Shown: one piece after another, positions 17,368 through 25,877 of the stretch
Numbering within the stretch: the first letter of the stretch is position 1
Layout: every line of letters begins with the position of its first letter
Assembly: GCA_041752315.1 (NCBI GenBank)
Contig: JBGSHJ010000067.1
Span: 62,001-126,000, forward strand
Reading direction: 5' to 3'
From: SYFY01 sp041752315
Lineage (GTDB): Bacteria > Pseudomonadota > Gammaproteobacteria > Pseudomonadales > Azotimanducaceae
DNA: 64,000 nucleotides
The notes under the pieces: model-generated
The model's database searches: none
Told to the model about the DNA's origin: nothing
What the model saw: the letters and a program-made list of their open reading frames with translations, nothing else
Made by a program: the position numbers and the translations under genes

Positions 17368-18276
17368 TCATGCCGCCTCGGCCTGACCCTTCAGTTGCTC
17401 ATAGTACGTCGCTTCTTTCTCTGCTGGTGGAACGTTACCGATCGGTTCCAGCAGGCGACGATGGTTGAACCAGTCGACCCAGGTCAGGGTCGCCATCTCG
17501 ACATCTTCGATGTGTTTCCAGGGTCCTTGACGGCGGATGACCTCCGTCTTGTACAGACCGTTGATCGTCTCAGCCAGGGCGTTATCGTACGAATCGCCAA
17601 CACTGCCCACTGAAGGAGAGATGCCAACTTCAGCCAGTCGGTCAGCGTAGCGAATGGCAAGATATTGAGAACCGCGATCACTGTGGTGAATGAGGCCGGA
17701 TTCCTGATCGATCTTGCGCATCCACAGCGCCTGCTCCAGTGCATCAAGAGCGATGTCGGTTGCCAGTGACGACGATACTCGCCAGCCGACGATGCGGCGC
17801 GCGAAGGTGTCGATCACAAAGGCGACGTAGACAAACCCGCGCCAGGTCGCCACATAAGTCAGGTCTGCCACCCACAAGGCGTTTGGCCGATCGGTGTGGA
17901 ACTGGCGATTGACGCGATCCAGAGGTCGATTCAACAGGTTGTCCGGTACCGTCGTCTTCGCCTTCTTTCCGCGAACAGCGCCACGCAGAGCCTGTGCACC
18001 CATCAGCCGCTCGACGGTACAGCGTGCCACTGGAATGTCCTCCCGATTCAGCTGGCGCCAGACTTTGCGGACGCCATAGACCTGAAAATTCTCATCCCAG
18101 ACACGACGGATCTGCGGGGCAAGTGTTTCATCTCGAAGGACACGCACCGCGCGCCGCTCCGGCTCTCGTTGCATTGCCTTGTGATCATAGTAGGTCGCTG
18201 GGGCAATCTGCAGTTCACTGCAGATCGGCTCGACCCCATACTTGTCCCTGTTCTGATCGATGTATCGGACCATCAT
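17368..18276 (-). CDS. IS3-family transposase OrfB (DDE integrase catalytic domain)
   Basis: 302 residues. The N-terminal HTH_21 region includes YGVRKVWRQLNRE; the retroviral-type integrase core has all three acidic residues in context: WVADLTYV (first Asp), IHHSDRGSQY (second Asp) and SYDNALAETINGLYKTEVI (Glu). The C-terminus is WFNHRRLLEPIGNVPPAEKE, typical of the family. The gene looks intact. Its ATG overlaps the OrfA stop (ATGA). IS3 elements normally make the active OrfAB by -1 frameshifting; no A6G-type slippery run is evident at the junction, so re-initiation may be used. Confidence 0.95.
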   Translation of the reverse strand: MMVRYIDQNRDKYGVEPICSELQIAPATYYDHKAMQREPERRAVRVLRDETLAPQIRRVWDENFQVYGVRKVWRQLNREDIPVARCTVERLMGAQALRGAVRGKKAKTTVPDNLLNRPLDRVNRQFHTDRPNALWVADLTYVATWRGFVYVAFVIDTFARRIVGWRVSSSLATDIALDALEQALWMRKIDQESGLIHHSDRGSQYLAIRYADRLAEVGISPSVGSVGDSYDNALAETINGLYKTEVIRRQGPWKHIEDVEMATLTWVDWFNHRRLLEPIGNVPPAEKEATYYEQLKGQAEAA

Positions 18277-18593
18277 TTCAGTCGGCGGTCGAGCTCCGCC
18301 TGGGCGAAAAACGCAGAAGCCGTCTTCAGGATTTCGTTGGCCCTGCGCAGTTCGCGATTCTCTTTTTCGAGCGCCTTGATCCGTTCACGTTCACCTGTGG
18401 TGATACCCGGGCGGTCACCCTGATCAACCTCCAAACGCTGAACCCAGCTTCTCAGTGTTTCGGCAGTGCAGCCGATCTTGCCCGATATGGAACACAGCGT
18501 AGCCCACCTCGAAGGGTGATCTTTCTCATGCTCGAGCACCATTCGAACTGCCCGTTCCCTGACTTCTGGTGAAAACCGATTCTGTTTGCTCAT
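18273..18593 (-). CDS. IS3-family OrfA (helix-turn-helix, leucine zipper)
   Basis: 106 residues. MSKQNRFSPEVRERAVRMVL starts the HTH_Tnp_1 domain that recognises the IS ends. The C-terminal ERERIKALEKENRELRRANE is the coiled-coil/leucine zipper used for OrfA-OrfAB multimerisation. It is directly followed by OrfB with a 4-base overlap, and it lies just inside the right inverted repeat. Confidence 0.95.
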   Translation of the reverse strand: MSKQNRFSPEVRERAVRMVLEHEKDHPSRWATLCSISGKIGCTAETLRSWVQRLEVDQGDRPGITTGERERIKALEKENRELRRANEILKTASAFFAQAELDRRLK

Positions 18594-18644
18594 ACTCCAA
18601 TCCTCTCAAGATTTGGAGTCTCCGGGAAACCCTGGGGCGGTTAA

Positions 18645-19209
18645 GGGTCGCGTTGCTGCGTTTCTCACCCTTGAAGTCTGCTTCGGGGTTGCGCGTGCCA
18701 TCCGACGGTCGTACGCCGCCGTCCTTCCTGACGAAGGACTTGTGCGACGCCCATGCATCGATCAACGTGCCATCAACGCTGAAATGCTCGTTGCTGGCGT
18801 ACTCGGACCATTCGGCCAGAGACTTGATGCGCTCGAAAAACAGCCGTGCCACCTCCTGATTAAACAGCCGGTCGCGGTTCTGGCTTAAGGTCGAGTGATC
18901 CCACATGTGTTCGTCCATAGACAGACCGACGAACCAGCGAAACAACAGGTTGAAATCGATCTGCTCGACCAGCTGCCGCTCGGACCGGATCGTATAGATC
19001 ACCTGCAACAGCGAGGCGCGCAGCAATCGTTCCGGCGCAATCGAGCTTCGTCCCAGTGTCGAGTACAGGCCATCGAAATCCCGATCCATCGAGACCAGCA
19101 CGGTCTCGACCAGTACGCGCAAGGGGCGTAGCGGGTGATCGGCTGGAATACGCTGCTCCAGCGTCGTGTAGCTGAACAGGTTGTCTTGTTTGAGGTCGGA
19201 TCCGCGCAT
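18645..19209 (-). pseudogene. IS1182/IS5-type transposase, 3'-truncated by IS3
   Basis: The first 188 residues of a transposase are intact (MRGSDLKQDNLFSYTTLEQR, ERLLRASLLQVIYTIRSERQ, SVDGTLIDAWASHKSF). The frame then runs into the right inverted repeat of the IS3 element directly after FKGEKRSNAT. The remaining catalytic part is not present at the other IS3 end. About 70-90 bases upstream of its start, the sequence ending in TTTTTCAACGGCCTGCTAG (about 19277-19301) looks like the terminal repeat of this IS class. It is non-functional. Confidence 0.85.
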
Positions 19210-19416
19210 CGGCTTCGCCTGACTGTCACATAAAAACGATGCGTCTCATTTTGCCAGAAGCATTCGTACTTTGGCCCTTTTTCAACGGCCTGCTAGACAG
19301 ATCTACCTCACCGAGCGGGGCTCACCGGCAGCAGCGACGCCTGAATGGGTGTCATCATCCTGGTCCAACGATTCGGCAGCGGCTCAATCTGGAACCCGCA
19401 GACAAGCTGGATTTCC

Positions 19417-19626
19417 TCAGACAAACGACCTCATCGCCTCATCCGCATCGCGCATTATCTGCCTGAGTTCACGCAGCACCCGCCGCTCCCCGCCTTTGAA
19501 GCCACGTGCTGCTGATCGAGCCTTACCATCTTCAGTCTTCGGCCCAGTTGACCGCTTCCACGGCTTCCACTCTTGAATCAACACTGCCTGCCTTGCTCGT
19601 CGTTCGGGTGTCCAGCCGTTCGTCAT
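19417..19626 (-). CDS. Small basic conserved hypothetical protein of the element
   Basis: 69 residues from ATG 19626, preceded by GGAGGA. The sequence MTNGWTPERRARQAVLIQEW, then KPWKRSTGPKTEDGKA and ERRVLRELRQIMR, matches a short, strongly basic family I recall from proteobacterial integrative elements. It looks like a nucleic-acid-binding or regulatory peptide but has no known function. It overlaps the 3' end of the next gene by 95 bases in another frame, an arrangement I believe is conserved in relatives. The longer open frame up to 19677 has no start support. Confidence 0.65.
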   Translation of the reverse strand: MTNGWTPERRARQAVLIQEWKPWKRSTGPKTEDGKARSAARGFKGGERRVLRELRQIMRDADEAMRSFV

Positions 19627-20107
19627 GTTCCTCCTCCAAAAGTTGGTTTTGTACGGATTCAATTTCTCGCACAACACCGTTGTTGATCTGCTGCGGTCCT
19701 GTGGTCACGTTAGCCTGTCGTGCGTAAACGAGCGGAGGGTTCTTGATCGTGGCCAAAGTCTCCAGAGTTGCGCGGCATTGGCTCTGCGCTCGTAACGAGA
19801 GCTTCATGTAGGTCTCGGTGGCATGCATATGTTCACCAGCGTTCACAGCAGAGCGGTTTGCGAAGTTGGCGAAAATCGACTGCAGGGCAATTGCCTGCCC
19901 CATGAGCATGGCCTCAACACCTTCCATCCTGCCGTCATTGACCGCCTTTACCCTTTTCTTGAGTTCGGCCACGAGGTCTTCCGGCTTCTGCTCTCCAACG
20001 ATGTCCGCGAAACGCAGTATTGTCACCGCGGACATTCCGATTGCACTCGTACCCACGTGTGCGGCGTACTCAGTATCGGACGCTGTGGAGCTTTTCACCT
20101 TGGCCAT
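19532..20107 (-). CDS. Conserved hypothetical protein of the element (191 aa)
   Basis: An acidic, mostly helical 191-residue protein starting MAKVKSSTASDTEYAAHVG. The middle contains EAMLMGQAIALQSIFANFAN, then GEHMHATETYMKLSLRAQSQCR and ATLETLATIKNPP, then YARQANVTTGPQQINN. I recognise the pattern as a family found on proteobacterial mobile elements but know no function. It resembles small terminase- or scaffold-like helical proteins only in a general way, so no role is assigned. It is the penultimate gene of the leftward operon. Confidence 0.7.
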   Translation of the reverse strand: MAKVKSSTASDTEYAAHVGTSAIGMSAVTILRFADIVGEQKPEDLVAELKKRVKAVNDGRMEGVEAMLMGQAIALQSIFANFANRSAVNAGEHMHATETYMKLSLRAQSQCRATLETLATIKNPPLVYARQANVTTGPQQINNGVVREIESVQNQLLEEEHDERLDTRTTSKAGSVDSRVEAVEAVNWAED

Positions 20108-20144
20108 CAGTGTTTCCTTTTAACAATAGTACTTATCAACTTTG

Positions 20145-20531
20145 CTACTTCGTTCTTGCCCGCGCCCGACACCCTTCGACAATAGTTATCGTGGGGCGCT
20201 GTCCTCGCTTCCGTTCGACCTTGATGAGCCCAGCTAGTTCGAGGCGGACCAGCCCGTCACTGGCTGCGTCTCTCCCCACATGCATGTATTGCAGGGGTCT
20301 CTGTGTGAGTTTGAACGGCTTACCTTTCGTCATCCCATACAGCCACCACAATCCGATGGCCACATTGAGGGTCTTGCCGGGCAGAGCGGCTGCCTTGCTC
20401 AACCACTCAAGTGGAATGGGTCCACGAAGAAAAGGTTCTTTCTCGGGAGACGACACCAAAGCACCGGTTTTGATATCAAGCTGCAACCGCCTAACAGGAA
20501 CGTCATGATCAGGGGTACGTGTAGTAGACAT
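20145..20531 (-). CDS. Winged-helix-like hypothetical protein of the element
   Basis: 128 residues. The C-terminal half looks like a winged helix: LNVAIGLWWLYGM, then VGRDAASDGLVRLELAGLIK as a possible recognition helix region, then VERKRGQRPTITIV as the wing. It could regulate the element. A TGACGC repeat cluster lies immediately upstream of its start, between it and the polymerase gene, a natural place for its operator. Function inferred from shape and position only. Confidence 0.6.
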   Translation of the reverse strand: MSTTRTPDHDVPVRRLQLDIKTGALVSSPEKEPFLRGPIPLEWLSKAAALPGKTLNVAIGLWWLYGMTKGKPFKLTQRPLQYMHVGRDAASDGLVRLELAGLIKVERKRGQRPTITIVEGCRARARTK

Positions 20532-20564
20532 ATAGATCTATTAAGAGAATGTACGGGTGCGGTG

Positions 20565-20600
20565 TGCTGACGCAGGTAGGTGCGTCATGCTGACGCAGGT
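20565..20600. repeat. TGACGC direct and inverted repeats after the polymerase gene
   Basis: A 13-base direct repeat TGCTGACGCAGGT occurs at 20565-20577 and 20588-20600. Between them GCGTCA (20582-20587) faces the second TGACGC (20591-20596) to make a perfect 6-bp dyad with a 3-base spacer. Three alternating TGACGC/GCGTCA/TGACGC sites in 36 bases look like an operator or iteron-type replication site. Confidence 0.65.
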
Positions 20601-20605
20601 CACAC

Positions 20606-22336
20606 CTACGCGGCGCCTCCGATCAGGTTCATGACCTTGTCCCACATCACCACGCCGCGCTTGTCCATGTAGCGGTCGGGGTAGCGAACTTCCTTGACGT
20701 CGCTGCCCAATTCGAATCCATCCAGGACGATGCTACTGGCTTCCTGCATCAGCGATTTCGTCATTGCGATGGCTTGGTCCAGCTCACTCAGGGGCGCCTC
20801 GATGAGGAGTGCATCGTGCACTGGTGCGCAGACCCGTATGCCTGCCTCCGTAAGAAGAATGCAGGCGATTCGCAGCATCTCAGCGCCGTTCGCCTGCATC
20901 GGGAAAATACGCAGGCTGCGGTCGTTGGGTTCGTCCCGGGTATGAATCTGCCAGCCAAACGAGGCCCATAGCCTACCGCCAAGTACGGCTTCGTCGACCA
21001 CGTTGTCCGACCAGCGCCAGAATTGCCGATATGTGTATCGGTGCAGGACCAGAAGTTGACGGGCCCGGGCCACTGGCTGGTTGATGCGTGCCGCCAGACT
21101 GGCCTCACCCATGCCGTACTGCACCGCCAGCACACAGGCCTTGAATTGCTCCCGCGCTGGTTCATGGGTCTGCCTCGTGGCGCCCGGCGGTACCGCTCCC
21201 GCCTGTTTTGCGAATGCGAGGTACGGATCGCCAGTGCGATAGGCTTCCATCATCGCGGAATCTCCGGACAACGCAGCAGCGATACCAAACTCCTGCTGGC
21301 TCCAGTCGACATACGCGAGCCCCCAACCTGGCTGTGGCCGGATCAGGCCGCGTAGCCACACCGAAGGGCCGAAGATGAATTTCGAGTTGGACGGCTGGTT
21401 ACGCCCGGTGCGTGCCCGAAAGGGTGACAGCAGGCAGCGGTTTCGCCCATCGTCGCCGAACTGCAAATCGGCCGGGCGCATTTCCGACAACGTAGATCTC
21501 AGTTCACGAATCGGAGCGACCTTGGGATGTGCGCGAGCCATTCCACGAAACGTATCGTCCCTCATGTCGAGTCGACCACTTTCCAGGCGCGGCCAGGGGA
21601 TGTCGTTAGCAATCAGGTAGTCCTCCCAGCGGCTGGCCTTGAACGAGCGTCCGTCATAGACCCCGTAGTCACTATCGATGTCAGCAATCAACCGATCCTG
21701 AATTGGGACCCAATGCGTCTGAAGTCTCTTGAGGGTATCCACATCGAGCGGGACGCCATTCATCTGAATACGTGATACGGCTTTCATGTATCGCCCGCGC
21801 AGCAGCGCACGGGGCCAGTCGATCTGGCCCTGCATGGCGGTGAGCAGGATTGACAGCGCCGAAACGTCGGTTTCGCAGTAATCCAGAATCGCTCTCTCCT
21901 CATCAGGGCCCCACGGCCCACCCCTCAGGACCAGATCACGCATGCTGTCCTTCTGCTCTCCGCCTATGCTGGGCAACCCGTAGTGCATCAACGCTCCCAG
22001 TAGCCCGCTGCCGTGGGCGGGATGAAGCCCGTTGGTCAGGCAGCGGAACTCCGTAAAGAGGTCCAGCACATTGGTCGGATACCCCCACCCCAGGACATGG
22101 AAACAATCCATCTCGGCAGAGGCGTAGTAAGCGACGCACAGCGCCTTTTCGCCTGTCGGGAAGGGTGCCGTAGCCATCCGGCGAAGATCACCCTGCCAGT
22201 AGCGCGAGGTGCGGCCTGAGGGCCATTCACGAACCACCATGCAGACCGGCCCCGGAGGATTACCCTCGCGGCCACTCGCCGGATGAAACTCGAAGTCCAC
22301 CAGATAAGTGCCGTCGGTGAAACTCGGTACCTCCAT
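20606..22336 (-). CDS. Compact family A DNA polymerase of a mobile element
   Basis: 576 residues. The N-terminus (YLVDFEFHPASG, a D-x-E motif; later AILDYCETDVSAL) is a DEDD-type 3'-5' exonuclease. The C-terminal polymerase has motif A LAYVDWSQQEFGIAA, motif B with KACVLAVQYGMG, and motif C CAPVHDALLIEA. It lacks the 5'-nuclease of bacterial Pol I and is much shorter than chromosomal PolA (about 930), like phage-type family A polymerases. In motif A the usual DYSQIE is DWSQQE. All catalytic acids appear present, so it should be active, probably copying the excised element. ATG overlaps the upstream stop (TGATG). Confidence 0.88.
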   Translation of the reverse strand: MEVPSFTDGTYLVDFEFHPASGREGNPPGPVCMVVREWPSGRTSRYWQGDLRRMATAPFPTGEKALCVAYYASAEMDCFHVLGWGYPTNVLDLFTEFRCLTNGLHPAHGSGLLGALMHYGLPSIGGEQKDSMRDLVLRGGPWGPDEERAILDYCETDVSALSILLTAMQGQIDWPRALLRGRYMKAVSRIQMNGVPLDVDTLKRLQTHWVPIQDRLIADIDSDYGVYDGRSFKASRWEDYLIANDIPWPRLESGRLDMRDDTFRGMARAHPKVAPIRELRSTLSEMRPADLQFGDDGRNRCLLSPFRARTGRNQPSNSKFIFGPSVWLRGLIRPQPGWGLAYVDWSQQEFGIAAALSGDSAMMEAYRTGDPYLAFAKQAGAVPPGATRQTHEPAREQFKACVLAVQYGMGEASLAARINQPVARARQLLVLHRYTYRQFWRWSDNVVDEAVLGGRLWASFGWQIHTRDEPNDRSLRIFPMQANGAEMLRIACILLTEAGIRVCAPVHDALLIEAPLSELDQAIAMTKSLMQEASSIVLDGFELGSDVKEVRYPDRYMDKRGVVMWDKVMNLIGGAA

Positions 22337-23037
22337 CAGATTCTGCCCAGCAGTGCCTGCACGATGGGATGATCAAGGCTGTAGATGATCTTGCCGCGAA
22401 AAGCCACCTGAATCAGTGCGTCAATATCGAGGGTAGGCCACTCCGGCTCGGGCAACTCTCCTTCAGCTTCATAGACGTCGTAGCAGCCTGCGTGCATGTT
22501 GGCGGCAATGCGTATCCATTTCAGCTTGGCGTGCTCAACGGCTTGGGCGAGCGATTCATGCCACGGGTTGCGGGTACCGTCCTCACCCGGCAACGGCACA
22601 GGAATCAGGAAGGGATTATTCTGCCGGTCGATGGCGGCATGCAGCATGACCGGGCGAACCAATCCGCTGATCTCTTGTGCCACATCTGGAACCACCACGT
22701 AGGATTCGCGAGCTTCCTTGTTTTCCAGAATCATGGCAGGGAAGGTCATCTCGTCCGAGATATGAGTGCGGAAGAACTGCGGCTTCTTGGGCCTGCCGAC
22801 GAGCACTGTGGTCAGTAGCTTCTTGACGCCAAGCGTTGCCCCGTAGTTCGCAGGCAGACGGAGCGATTTGAGATCGTTGTTGTTTGAAGGGGTGGCTGGA
22901 CTTTTGGGGGTCTGGGGTTGCATGACAATACTCCTGGATGGGTGGGAATCTGGGGTTATCTGGTCGCGAAGCTGGGAAGCCGTGTTTGACTCACCAGGTC
23001 CGCTATCAGGTGTGGGATGGTTCGGAAAAGTGTTCAC
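22336..23037 (-). CDS. Hypothetical protein preceding the element's polymerase
   Basis: 233 residues; the first 55 are Pro/Ser/Asn-rich and probably disordered, followed by a globular part (YGATLGVKKLLTTVLVGRPK, KPQFFRTHISDEMTFPAMIL, VLHAAID-like region, WPTLDIDALIQVAFRGKIIY). No catalytic motif is recognised. It begins at GTG 23037 overlapping the previous stop (TAGTG) and ends overlapping the polymerase start (TGATG), so it is translated in step with both. A polymerase accessory role is a guess from this coupling. An internal ATG at 22923 is an alternative start. Confidence 0.7.
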   Translation of the reverse strand: MNTFPNHPTPDSGPGESNTASQLRDQITPDSHPSRSIVMQPQTPKSPATPSNNNDLKSLRLPANYGATLGVKKLLTTVLVGRPKKPQFFRTHISDEMTFPAMILENKEARESYVVVPDVAQEISGLVRPVMLHAAIDRQNNPFLIPVPLPGEDGTRNPWHESLAQAVEHAKLKWIRIAANMHAGCYDVYEAEGELPEPEWPTLDIDALIQVAFRGKIIYSLDHPIVQALLGRI

Positions 23038-23249
23038 TAAATTGGCTCCTGTCGGGGTTGTAGGTTGGCTGTCCGGCGCCGCGTCCCATTAGGAAAGCCT
23101 GTCGCCTGGCTTGACTTGAGTGCCGGCACCATTCGTGGCCACGTATCGCGATCGCCAGCCGGTATCACGGCTAGCGCACTTGCGACGCGCGCCAGTTGAT
23201 CGGCGACTGGCTGCAGTCTGGCTTTATCGTCATTCGGAGCCGAACTCAT
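23037..23249 (-). CDS. PriCT-2-like primase C-terminal fragment, possibly a stand-alone small protein
   Basis: 70 residues from ATG 23249. VADQLARVASALAVIPAGDRDTWPRMVPALKS fits the PriCT-2 helix motif that follows primase domains in plasmid and phage replication proteins (usually '...IPADDRDTWVRVGMALKS'). The normal catalytic primase or helicase body is absent. Its start overlaps the AlpA stop (ATGA) and its stop overlaps the next start (TAGTG), so it may be retained as a real small protein rather than a relic. The longer frame to 23360 lacks start support. Confidence 0.55.
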   Translation of the reverse strand: MSSAPNDDKARLQPVADQLARVASALAVIPAGDRDTWPRMVPALKSSQATGFPNGTRRRTANLQPRQEPI

Positions 23250-23425
23250 ACGGCACCCTGCGTAAGCTTTGCTTCGTGCTGCTCGACTGCGCCACCATTC
23301 CAGCGCGTAGTGCCTGTGGTGAGTTGCGTCGGGGCAGGGAACCTCCCGTCCTTGACCCATCGCCAGATAGTTGATCGGTGCACGCCATAGCGACGAGCGA
23401 GTTGCTGATCTGAGAAGTAGTTCAT
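23246..23425 (-). CDS. AlpA/MerR-type excisionase-like regulator
   Basis: 59 residues. MNYFSDQQLARRYGVHRSTI plus WRWVKDGRFPAP is the standard winged HTH of AlpA/Xis-like proteins that regulate integrase and drive excision. ATG 23425 is chosen because GGAG lies 6 bases upstream; a farther in-frame ATG at 23449 is less likely. It sits between the integrase module and the replication module, as in many integrative elements. It may set excision directionality. Confidence 0.85.
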   Translation of the reverse strand: MNYFSDQQLARRYGVHRSTIWRWVKDGRFPAPTQLTTGTTRWNGGAVEQHEAKLTQGAV

Positions 23426-23491
23426 CGGTTCTCCGCTAGTGATTGCCACTGTTCGATGCGGAGAAGGTTTTACTGCATCAGGAAATTCGTC

Positions 23492-24496
23492 TCATGCGAC
23501 ATATTTTTTCGGAAACATGTCCCACAGGGTGGGAGGGGGTGGAGGCCGTGGTTTGAATGGCCATGGGGGAAGGAAAATATCGGTAAGGTGCACCTTCGGT
23601 TCGGACGGAGGGTCACTTGCTGTGGGAGGGGTGTTTACGCGCTCGATGCGCTTCTTCACCCGTGCGTAGTTCAAGTCACGTTTCCCAAGTCTGTGAGCAG
23701 CCTCGACAATTGCATCCAGTTTGGAAATAGGCTCTGAAGCATCGTTTCGCGTGTCCGGCAGGGGGCAATGCTGAGAAGCGAGCTCGGTCATGCAGCCCTT
23801 AAGTGCGCTGACCAATGCAATGCGCGTGCTATCTCTTTTCGAGCCCCTGCGTTTTTGAAGATGAAAACTTCCCTTGATCGAATCGATGACGAAATCACGC
23901 ATAGATTCAGGAATCGGGTGTCCGCCTCGAATATCCAATTCGAGACCATCGAGAATGTAGCGGAGGTACGACGGCTGGAGTCCAGGTGGCATCTCCTGTA
24001 GAGACTGTTTGAATTCGGCGCCGGTAAGCTGCTGTGTGGTGGCAGGGATGGATGGTAAAGGTCTTCCAGCGCGAAGCAGGCTTGCATCTTCAAGTGTTCT
24101 CCCCAGCCACGTTCCGTACAAAAAGCCGCGATGAAGGTACGTCAGAATCGCCTGGCGAAAGTGTCTCTCCAGTAGCTGCTTGCGGTAAGGACTTATTGTT
24201 TCGGCGACTTCCAACCAGAACTTTCTCCTTTCTGGTATTGGCTTGCGATGACCTGAACCTCGCCTTGGGGGTGGTTTACTGGAACCGTGGATGACTTCTA
24301 CATCGAATGAAGATAGATCCGGAGCCGGGCTCCGCGCATCAAGCCAACCGGCAGGGAAGTACAACGGTTTGGTTTCTCGTACTGCAACGATGTCATCGAA
24401 AACCCTGCTTTCGAAGCCCGCTTTCGGGTAGTACTCGAGGTTGCACATCGCGACATGAACGGCTCGCTCAAATTCTTCGCTGATGTCATTCCCCAT
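23492..24496 (-). CDS. Hypothetical protein following the integrase (334 aa)
   Basis: From ATG 24496, which overlaps the integrase stop by 11 bases. The sequence is hydrophilic and helical, with ISEEFERAVHVAMCNLEYYP, KFWLEVAETISPYRKQLLER and GFLYGTWLGRTLED, ending in a Pro-rich tail (PPWPFKPRPPPPPTLWDMFP). No known domain was recognised. The proline tail could be a partner-binding extension. The open frame extends to 24715 inside the integrase, but that part is a shadow. Confidence 0.65.
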   Translation of the reverse strand: MGNDISEEFERAVHVAMCNLEYYPKAGFESRVFDDIVAVRETKPLYFPAGWLDARSPAPDLSSFDVEVIHGSSKPPPRRGSGHRKPIPERRKFWLEVAETISPYRKQLLERHFRQAILTYLHRGFLYGTWLGRTLEDASLLRAGRPLPSIPATTQQLTGAEFKQSLQEMPPGLQPSYLRYILDGLELDIRGGHPIPESMRDFVIDSIKGSFHLQKRRGSKRDSTRIALVSALKGCMTELASQHCPLPDTRNDASEPISKLDAIVEAAHRLGKRDLNYARVKKRIERVNTPPTASDPPSEPKVHLTDIFLPPWPFKPRPPPPPTLWDMFPKKYVA

Positions 24497-25715
24497 CTTT
24501 CCGCCGCAATGGCAGGACGTTGCTGGTCGCCGTTGCACTAGTCTCGAGGAACTGTTGCCAGTCCTGCATGAGCCGTCTCCGCTTTTCCAGAAGATCACTG
24601 CGGCGATAGGCTCTCTCAACGGCCCCGATGCTGTGAGCCAACGCTTGCTCTGCGATCTCCCGTGGGTACGCGGTGCGCTCGGCGGCCCAGTCCCTGAAGG
24701 CGCTTCGAAAGCCATGTACCGTTGCAGCGACCCCCATGCGCTTGAGAACCGCGGTTAAGGTCATGTCGGAAATCTTCCCGCCTCTCAACGCCGGGAATAT
24801 CAACTCGTTGTTCCTTGGGAGTGCAATGACCAGTGCGACAGCCGCGGAGCACAGCGGTATGGCGTGTTCCTTGCCGGCTTTCATGCGACTTCCTGGAATT
24901 GTCCACGTACTGGCGTTCAGGTCGATCTCGGACCAGCGGGCGCCTCGCACTTCACCCGATCTGGCGGCGGTCAGGATCGTGAATTTGAGGGCGGCTGGAC
25001 CGGTGCCTTCCTGGCTGTTCAGTCGCGCCCAGAAGTCTGGCATCTCGTCCAACGGAACCGCTTTCAGGTGCTGGACGTTCTTCAGCTTTCGAGGTTTGGG
25101 TAGAACCGAGTCGAGATTGCCCTTCCATGCGGCGACGTTCGAACCCGACCGATATCCATGCGTAATCGCGTAGCTGAGTACGCTTTCGATCCGTTGGCGC
25201 ACTCTGGTGGCCGTCTCGGTCTTCTCGACCCAGATCGGCTCCAGTGCGCGAACAACATGGCCGAGCGTTACTGACTCCACAGGTAGATTGCCGAGCACCG
25301 GATACACATAGGTCGACAATGTATTGATCCACTGGTCAGAGTGTTTTTTGCTTTTGTACTCGACGGATTTTGACTTGTGGACGGCTTCGGCACATTCCCT
25401 GAACGTTCTGGAACGAGCGTTCTCTGCCCGTAGGGCGTCACGTAGTGCCTTTCGCTCCTGTACCGGGTCGATGCCTGCCTGAACCTTCGCTCGCGCCTCC
25501 ACGGCTCTCTCACGCGCTCTGGCGAGGGAAACCTCAGGGTAGGCGCCCAAGCCGATGTCCCGACGCTTCTCTCCGATCTTGATGCGTAGAACCCACGACC
25601 TGGCAGTCTCGCTTTGAACTACGAGCGCCAGTCCTGCCACGCCGCCTACAGGGGTAAAACCCTCGCCTAGCCGCTTGACCTCTATCGCTGACAGTTCACG
25701 CGCTCTTTTTGGCAT
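24486..25715 (-). CDS. Tyrosine-family integrase with DUF4102 N-terminus
   Basis: 409 residues. The N-terminal DUF4102 arm-binding domain (LALVVQSETARSWVLRI, RRDIGLGAYPEVSLARARE) is followed by the core-binding SAM-like domain and the catalytic domain. Catalytic residues are visible: Arg in ILTAARSGEVRG, His-x-x-Arg in HGFRSAFRDWA, His in ALAHSIGAVE and Tyr in ERAYRRSDLLEKRR. It should catalyse site-specific insertion and excision at a tRNA-like att site. A tRNA-Ser-type 3' end lies about 160 bases upstream of its start. Confidence 0.95.
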   Translation of the reverse strand: MPKRARELSAIEVKRLGEGFTPVGGVAGLALVVQSETARSWVLRIKIGEKRRDIGLGAYPEVSLARARERAVEARAKVQAGIDPVQERKALRDALRAENARSRTFRECAEAVHKSKSVEYKSKKHSDQWINTLSTYVYPVLGNLPVESVTLGHVVRALEPIWVEKTETATRVRQRIESVLSYAITHGYRSGSNVAAWKGNLDSVLPKPRKLKNVQHLKAVPLDEMPDFWARLNSQEGTGPAALKFTILTAARSGEVRGARWSEIDLNASTWTIPGSRMKAGKEHAIPLCSAAVALVIALPRNNELIFPALRGGKISDMTLTAVLKRMGVAATVHGFRSAFRDWAAERTAYPREIAEQALAHSIGAVERAYRRSDLLEKRRRLMQDWQQFLETSATATSNVLPLRRKDGE

Positions 25716-25877
25716 CCCAACCTAATACCCAACATAGATAACGCAAACGGATGCTACGCCATGGAGCGAATTGCTACAAGGAAACGTGATGTTCTGGAGA
25801 CAACATCAGTGTAAATGCTTGAATTTTGCGACTGGATGGAACTGGATGCAGTGAACTGCGAACAAAGTGAGGGCAGA

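Larger units (their letters stand above)
17329..18644 (-). mobile_element. Complete IS3-family insertion sequence (about 1.3 kb)
   Basis: Bounded by imperfect terminal inverted repeats: the left end TGAACCGCCCCGGTTTCAGC (17329 on) and the right end, reverse complement, TTAACCGCCCCAGGGTTTCC (18644 back), both continuing into CGGAGACTC. It encodes OrfA and OrfB in the minus orientation. Flanking bases do not form an obvious 3-4 bp target duplication, and the flanks belong to two different broken transposases. This suggests deletion or recombination after insertion. Confidence 0.88.
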
